A DNA stretch of 64,000 bases from Ruegeria halocynthiae. GTDB taxonomy: Bacteria; Pseudomonadota; Alphaproteobacteria; Rhodobacterales; Rhodobacteraceae. This document shows, piece by piece, positions 59,493-64,000 of the stretch. Within the stretch, counting starts at the first letter, position 1, and each line of letters begins with the position of its first letter. The stretch is taken from NCBI RefSeq assembly GCF_900106805.1, contig NZ_FNNP01000010.1, positions 47,291 to 111,290 on the forward strand, written 5' to 3'. The position numbers and the translations under genes were made by a program. The notes beneath the pieces were generated by a model. It saw nothing but the letters and a program-made list of their open reading frames with translations. It did no database searches and was not told the DNA's origin.

Positions 59493-60800
59493 ATGTACAC
59501 CCACGAAGAACTAAATACACTGCGCAATCAGTCCCTGAAGTTGCAGGGATGGATTCGGCAACAGACCTTCAGTCCCGAGATGGAAAAGACCCTGCGGCGG
59601 TTTTCAAGTTGGGAAGTGTCCGAGCTGATCTTTAAGGTGAATCAATCAACGTTCCGGGGGAAGCTGGCCGCCGATCCCTCGTTGCCGGGCGGCGAAGTCG
59701 AGCCGGATGGGCGCCAGCGCTGGTTCAGTCTTGAAGAGGTCAACGAACTGCGGCGACGGCTCAAGATCAATCGCAAAGCACTTACACCGCCCCGTCCGGC
59801 AGGTAGGCGAGCGATTCGTGCCGCGGTTGCCAATTTCAAAGGGGGCGCAGGCAAATCAACGGTTGCCTTGCATCTTGCGCACGCGGCAGCTCTGGACGGA
59901 TATCGCGTACTGGTGGTGGATTTCGACCCACAGGCTACTCTTAGCCATTCGATGGGACTGACCGACGTTGCTGAAGACTACACAGTCTGGGGCATCATGG
60001 CGCGTGACCTGATCCGCGAGACAACGAGGATGAACAGCCGTCCTGCGGCAGCCGAATCTGGTACCGCCCTGCCCCGCCGAGAGTTGCCGCCGTCGATCAC
60101 TGACATGGGGCTTGGCGATCTGCGCATTTCGGACTTTATCAAACAGACCTCCTGGTCGACCATTGATGCAGTACCCTCGTGTGCAAATGCGGCCTTCGTT
60201 GAATTCGCCTCGGCGCAGTATCGGCACCTTAATCCCGAATGGTCATTTTTTGCAGCTGTGTCCCGTTATCTGGATCAGATACCAGATGATGCCTACGATC
60301 TGATTTTATTCGATTGCCCACCAGCGATCGGCTATCAATCAATGAACGCCGTATTCGCGGCAGATATGCTGTATATCCCTTCCGGCCCGGGCTATTGGGA
60401 GTATGACTCGACCACGTCTTTTATCGGCCAGTTGGCAGAGGCGCTGGAAGATCTGGCATATGGCTTCGACAAGACCTTACCCACGGGTAAGATCGGTTTG
60501 CCCAAGACATTCTGTGAGATTCGGTTTCTGCTTACGCGATACGAGCCCGGCAATGCGCTTCACACAGCGATGTATGATGCGTTTCGCAAAGTATTTGGGG
60601 ATCATCTTGCCACGCATCCGGTTGAAATGACACGCGCGGTCGAGCAATCTGGTAGGTTCCTGAGTTCGGTCTACGAGATGGATTATCGTGAGATGACACG
60701 GGAAACCTGGCGTCGCGCGCGTTCAACCTTTGACAATGTATATGATGAATTCCGGGACGTCATGCTGTCGGCCTGGGACAAGCTGGAGGATGACGCATGA
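59493..60800 (+). CDS. parA: ParA/RepA-type partition ATPase
   Basis: A 435-aa partition ATPase that moves plasmid copies to daughter cells and probably represses its own promoter. The N-terminal 95 residues contain a MerR-like DNA-binding region (FSSWEVSELIFKVNQSTFRGKL, QRWFSLEEVNELRRRLKIN). The ATPase core has the deviant Walker A FKGGAGKST (residues 115-123), VVDFDPQATLS (142-152) and LILFDCPPAIGYQ. Length and layout match RepA of repABC-type and DnaA-like plasmid modules. A parS-like palindrome is embedded in its codons at 60476-60491. parB overlaps its stop by 4 nt. Confidence 0.93.
   Translation: MYTHEELNTLRNQSLKLQGWIRQQTFSPEMEKTLRRFSSWEVSELIFKVNQSTFRGKLAADPSLPGGEVEPDGRQRWFSLEEVNELRRRLKINRKALTPPRPAGRRAIRAAVANFKGGAGKSTVALHLAHAAALDGYRVLVVDFDPQATLSHSMGLTDVAEDYTVWGIMARDLIRETTRMNSRPAAAESGTALPRRELPPSITDMGLGDLRISDFIKQTSWSTIDAVPSCANAAFVEFASAQYRHLNPEWSFFAAVSRYLDQIPDDAYDLILFDCPPAIGYQSMNAVFAADMLYIPSGPGYWEYDSTTSFIGQLAEALEDLAYGFDKTLPTGKIGLPKTFCEIRFLLTRYEPGNALHTAMYDAFRKVFGDHLATHPVEMTRAVEQSGRFLSSVYEMDYREMTRETWRRARSTFDNVYDEFRDVMLSAWDKLEDDA
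60476..60491. other. parS-like palindrome, copy 2 (inside parA)
   Basis: CTTACCCACGGGTAAG lies within the parA coding sequence, where it encodes TLPTGK in frame. It matches copies 1 and 3 exactly in the arms. A partition site inside the partition gene is unusual but would be tolerated if the residues are not critical. Confidence 0.7.
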
Positions 60801-61903
60801 GCCGCAAACGCAGAATGTTCGATATCGACCTGCCAGCGATGGAAAATATCCCGGTTGGCGAAGACACGGATAAAGCTCAGGAGAAACGACGGGGCCCAAT
60901 GGCCGCTGCTATTTCTGAGAATGCTGAGGCGCTCCGCGATCAGCAGTCTACGGAGGACGCGATCCGGATCGAAAATGATCGGTTGGCTCATGAGCTTGTG
61001 CGCTTGCGTTCCGAAGGCTTTGTGACTGAACAGATCGCTTTGAGCGATGTTGTTACAGAACGATTGACGCGCGACCGTAAGCCTGGCCCCGATCCTGAGT
61101 TGGATGAACTGAAAGATTCAATTCGGGATGTGGGGTTATCGAATCCGATTCGGGTCGAGCGGCGAGCCGATGGTAAGTATGATTTGATCCAAGGGATGCG
61201 CAGATTGTCGGCATTTCGCGCATTACATCTGGAGACAGGTGATGATCGTTTCGCGACTATTCCCGCCGGGATCTCCGATGCTGCGGCACTGGATGACAGC
61301 TACCGTCGTATGGTCGATGAGAATTTGATCCGAAAGGATATCTCCTTTGCAGAAATGGGTGCGCTTGCCCGCGCCTTTGCAGAGGATGCGGCCAACGATT
61401 GCCCCGATGTCGATAAGGCGGTGTCGGTCTTGTTTAAATCTGCAAGCTATACGAAGCGCAGCTATATTCGGGCCTTTGCAAGTTTGTTGGCGATGATGGA
61501 GAAAGTACTTTTACACCCGAATGAGATACCACGGAATGTGGGTGTTGAGCTCAAGCGCAAGCTGGATGCTGATCCAGGTTTGATTGGCCAGATCAACAAA
61601 GCCTTACTAGTTGAACCCGACCGTGACAGCGCGCGTGAAGTTTCGATTCTTCGCGCGTTCCTTGTGTCGGAAAACACGGCTGTATCGAAACCGAAGGTCG
61701 AAACCGTAGGAAAGCCGCGTCGCGCGAAAATAACATTCCAAGTGACGGGCAGGGCAGGGATCGCAAAATGTTCAGCTTCCAGCGGCCGTATCGAACTTCG
61801 CTACGATCTTGATTTCACGCGAGTTGATCGTGGCAGGCTCGAGCGAGCGGTCGCTGCATTGATTGAAGATTTGTGGGAAGAGGAAGACCTTACCCACGGG
61901 TAA
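60797..61903 (+). CDS. parB: ParB/RepB-type centromere-binding protein
   Basis: A 368-aa ParB-family protein. The N-terminal ParB/Srx domain has DELKDSIRDVGLSNPIRVERRADGKYDLIQGMRRLSAFRAL (nuclease/CTPase-like fold with G-x-R-R), followed by the helical DNA-binding part DENLIRKDISFAEMGALARAF. It resembles RepB of repABC-type replicons. The start overlaps the parA stop by 4 nt. The final codons GAA GAC CTT ACC CAC GGG TAA coincide with the third palindrome, so the protein ends inside its own probable binding site. Confidence 0.92.
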   Translation: MSRKRRMFDIDLPAMENIPVGEDTDKAQEKRRGPMAAAISENAEALRDQQSTEDAIRIENDRLAHELVRLRSEGFVTEQIALSDVVTERLTRDRKPGPDPELDELKDSIRDVGLSNPIRVERRADGKYDLIQGMRRLSAFRALHLETGDDRFATIPAGISDAAALDDSYRRMVDENLIRKDISFAEMGALARAFAEDAANDCPDVDKAVSVLFKSASYTKRSYIRAFASLLAMMEKVLLHPNEIPRNVGVELKRKLDADPGLIGQINKALLVEPDRDSAREVSILRAFLVSENTAVSKPKVETVGKPRRAKITFQVTGRAGIAKCSASSGRIELRYDLDFTRVDRGRLERAVAALIEDLWEEEDLTHG

Positions 61904-61904
61904 G
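61889..61904. other. parS-like palindrome, copy 3 (across the parB stop codon)
   Basis: CTTACCCACGGGTAAG overlaps the 3' end of parB; its TAA is the parB stop. Copies 2 and 3 also share the two bases before and one base after the core. Three identical arms within 2.5 kb of a ParA/ParB pair are strong circumstantial support for a centromere. Confidence 0.7.
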
Positions 61905-62581
61905 ACTGTTTGGGAAAGCTATTTTCCATGCGTGCGCTGAAAGATCACAGCGCCGCGTATTCATACTTTCCAAAGGAATGGCCGCAGGGTACTTCTGTGA
62001 TGTTGTCCTGATACTTTTGCGCCTATGCGGTTCATAGGTGCAAAGACAGATCTGCGTAGGCCAGGCTCAACATGCCCTTCAGCGTGCTCAGCGATAGGGC
62101 GCGGAATTGTTCGTTTCGTTCCAATGTTTAAGCGCATGTCACAATGCTTTGCCAACCTCCCATACATTCTTAATTCAGGGTGTCGCTTGACTCATAAATA
62201 AGATCAAAGAATAGGACCTTTGCCGTCACTCTGGGTGTCGAGGACTCCAGCGGTGCACCAAGCCAAAGTGAGTACCAGATCAAAAATGCGATTTGTAATT
62301 GTAAGCCGCAGTATTTCGGCTGGCAATCTGTGCGCGCAGTAAGCGGTTAGCGATGCTTGATCTATTGGTAAGAGGGCAGGGGGGTGGATGCTAATGCGAA
62401 GTCGAGTGCGACAAAAAGTGGGGCGGTTTGGGTTTGGATTTATCAAAAAACTCCTGCTTATAAAAGTCGAACTGAAGGGAGGTGAATGGTCTCTTAACAA
62501 GGTGTTGTTGTAGTGGTCAAAAAGGTAAAATATTGCGTATAAAGAAACTTCAAAGATTGTAATACAGAACTACACGTGAAT
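61905..62581. other. Non-coding or decayed region between parB and the IS6 element
   Basis: About 680 bp without a credible gene. Six-frame reading gives only short frames with many stops and no recognisable domain. Local features are a G-rich run (GGGCAGGGGGGTGG near 62374) and a purine-rich GAAGGGAGGTGAATG near 62472 without a following ORF of note. It may be debris from earlier insertions or the edge of the replicon backbone. Confidence 0.6.
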
Positions 62582-63400
62582 TGTGTCGCAAACTTTTGGA
62601 ACGGCCAGAGTCAGTGTCTTACTGGGCACACTTATCCTACGATCTCAGCAAACACCCGAAAGCCAGAAGTGGCTCCGCTGGAGAATTGCTGTTTCCGGAT
62701 CATGTTGGCGGCTTCAATGCCGTCCAGAGTAGCCGAAGCGGATCTGAACGACTTGATCCCGCACATGTGCCGGATGCGACGCTTGATGAACCGATGATCC
62801 TGTTCGATCATGTTGTTCAAATATTTGAACTTGACTGTTTAGATTATGGCTGGGTAGCCAAACCGATTAAGGATTTTGTTAATTTCTCGGATGCCCGCCG
62901 CGTTGGCACCGCTCTTGTTGATAACAATCTTACGTGGGAACCCATTTGACGATAGCGCCTTGGCAAAGAACTTGGCTGCAGCTGGACGGTTTCTGCGCTC
63001 GGACAGCATGAAATCAAGGGTAACTCCAGCTTTGTCGACAGCCCGATAGAGATACATCCATCTGCCGCGCACACGTACATATGTCTCGTCCATGCGCCGG
63101 GAGTTCAGCGTTGGGCGTTTCTTCGATTGCGCTCTCACTGCAATCAACGGTGAATATTTCACAACCCACCTGTTGTGAGTGGCGTGGTCCACCCACACGC
63201 CGCGTTCAGCCATGATCTCTTCCAAGTCCCGATACGACGCTGTGTACCGTAAATAGAAGTACACAGCGTACAGAACCGCATCCTTGGGGAAATGGCAGCC
63301 TTTCAAAGAGATCATGCAAAAACCTGTTAGAGAACTATTCGCTGAGTACAATCGTCAGAACCTACGTGCCCGTCAATTCAGACAAAAAGTTTGCGACACA
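62582..63400 (-). mobile_element. IS6-family insertion sequence (complete ends, dead transposase)
   Basis: An 819-bp element bounded by perfect 16-bp inverted repeats, TGTGTCGCAAACTTTT (62582-62597) and AAAAGTTTGCGACACA (63385-63400), the typical length and end type for IS6. The flanking octamers (ACGTGAAT on the left, TCCGGCCT on the right) are different, so no target duplication remains. It interrupts an IS110-family remnant on its right side. Confidence 0.85.
62632..63315 (-). pseudogene. IS6-family DDE transposase with premature stop and catalytic change
   Basis: Reading from ATG 63315 the frame gives a normal IS6 transposase (CHFPKDAVLYAVYFYLRYTASYRDLEEIM; VDHATHNRWVVKYSP; RRMDETYVRVRGRWMYLYRAVD). 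It meets a TAA at 62839-62841 after YPAII. The same frame then continues with YLNNMIEQDHRFIKRRIR, carrying the catalytic Glu, to a stop at 62632. In addition the second DDE Asp is Asn (INKSGAN in place of DKSGAN, codon at 62917-62919). The element is therefore doubly disabled. Confidence 0.88.
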
Positions 63401-64000
63401 TCCGGCCTCGCCTTCACCGATGGCTGCGTCCATCGCTGTCGAGATCATCGGGCCAATGCCAGACACCGTCATAACGTTAATGCAGTTCTCTTTGGTTCGG
63501 CTGATCTCTTCGATTTCTGCTGACACTTTCTCAATCCGATCGTCCGACCACATCCAGTCGCCATAGAGACTGATCAGGATCGAACGCATCCTCGGCGATA
63601 TCTCGTCTTTGCGCGCCTCAAAAATCGTCTCGAACGAGTTCTTCAAAGCACGCAGCTCTTTCCGAACCGTGATGCCCTGCTCAATCAGGAAGGCGCGGAT
63701 CTAATTGATCTTCGCCGTCCGGCGAGACACCAAACGTGATCTCAACTCTGTGCAGCGCTTGCAGATCGAGTTGGTCTTGGCTCTTCTCGGAAACAGCCTG
63801 TAGGTTGGGCCGAAGCGCGGCCTCGGCGATCGCCGCATCTTTTTGACTGCCCCCCTCGCTCAGGTGTGGACGGCCCTTTCCTGCCTTTCGCACCACTCTA
63901 CAGTCGCTGCACTGCGGCCCGTCGAACCCGATGGGGTGGATAGCTCCTGCTCCAACCGGCGTCGCAATGCGCCATACTGCAGTTGTGTATCACTGCTAGG
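63401..64000 (-). pseudogene. IS110-family transposase remnant, truncated by IS6 and by the window edge
   Basis: Reading the minus strand from right to left, fragments of an IS110/IS1111-type transposase appear in two frames. One has SQKDAAIAEAALRPNLQAVSEKSQDQLDLQALHRV (about 63725-63850). The other resumes with RSRLVSRRTAKIN, an in-frame TAG, then IRAFLIEQGITVRKELRALKNSFETIF and the helix-hairpin block VMTVSGIGPMISTAMDAAIG before the IS6 end. A frameshift and a nonsense codon make it non-functional. The C-terminal part is missing because IS6 starts at 63400. Confidence 0.75.

Noticed and set aside
61961..62167. Open frame of 68 codons on the minus strand after parB
   Set aside because: No family resemblance, no ribosome site, and it lies in a region full of stops in the other frames.
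62204..62500. Open frame of 98 codons on the minus strand
   Set aside because: Low-complexity composition and no recognisable motif; treated as decayed or non-coding DNA.
1..64000. CRISPR array or rRNA/tRNA genes
   Set aside because: No regularly spaced direct repeats of 25-40 bp and no conserved RNA gene segments were seen in a read-through of both strands.

Overview
The window reads as part of an extrachromosomal replicon (plasmid or chromid) of a marine alphaproteobacterium, most likely of the Roseobacter group (Rhodobacterales). This rests on gene content, not on a database search. The replication module at 58.3-61.9 kb pairs a DnaA-like plasmid initiator with a divergent parA-parB pair. 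The rest is a mosaic of transport and catabolic operons typical of that group: sulfonates, methylated amines and carnitine-type compounds, hydroxyproline and galactosides.

Layout. (1) 0-5.3 kb: an oligopeptide-type ABC importer (SBP, two permeases, fused OppD-OppF ATPase). (2) 5.4-11.3 kb: nucleotide-sugar genes for an exopolysaccharide, giving UDP-glucose (galU), GDP-mannose (manC) and GDP-L-fucose (gmd, fcl), with a DUF2793 phage-tail-like gene between manC and fcl. (3) 11.4-14.5 kb: a DUF1612-like protein, an ECF sigma/anti-sigma pair and a divergent YceI protein. (4) 14.5-31.8 kb: a large galactoside region. An IclR regulator, an MsmX/UgpC-type ATPase and a hydroxyproline epimerase/dehydratase-family enzyme face an operon of sugar SBP, two permeases, GH4 glycosidase, IlvD/EDD dehydratase, SDR, KDGal kinase, KDPGal aldolase, SMP-30 lactonase, GH42 beta-galactosidase, a pseudo-GH1-glucokinase fusion and a PfkB kinase. 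Together they spell uptake and hydrolysis of galactosides followed by a De Ley-Doudoroff type oxidation of galactose. (5) 31.9-39.5 kb: a sulfonate region with a taurine-type ABC importer, LysR regulator, L-cysteate sulfo-lyase (cuyA), Asp/Glu-type racemase and an HpsN/HisD-family dehydrogenase. (6) 39.6-45.2 kb: an operon of unassigned function (DUF1185, alpha/beta hydrolase, flavin reductase with a Nudix-like tail, luciferase-like monooxygenase, aldehyde dehydrogenase) facing a GntR regulator over a clear palindromic operator. (7) 45.3-55.4 kb: a second LysR, an MttB-family methyltransferase, a dimethylglycine/sarcosine dehydrogenase-type flavoprotein, a GlxA/AraC regulator, and acyl-CoA dehydrogenase, ADP-forming acyl-CoA synthetase and CaiD-like hydratase genes, consistent with quaternary-amine (betaine/carnitine) catabolism. 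(8) 55.5-58.2 kb: a family 2 glycosyltransferase and an MsbA-type ABC exporter. (9) 58.3-61.9 kb: replication and partition, with iteron-like repeats and three copies of a parS-like palindrome. (10) 61.9-64 kb: decayed DNA with a complete but dead IS6-family element inserted into an IS110-family remnant.

The strongest novelty candidates are a taurine-type permease carrying a roughly 125-residue cadherin/VCBS-like beta domain between membrane segments (32641-33015), a glucokinase fused to a GH1 glycosidase module that has lost both catalytic glutamates (28944-30809), the uncharacterised monooxygenase operon at 39.6-44.4 kb, an SDR with Asn in place of its catalytic Lys (24328), and partition palindromes embedded in the parA coding sequence and across the parB stop codon. 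No tRNA, rRNA or CRISPR array was recognised.
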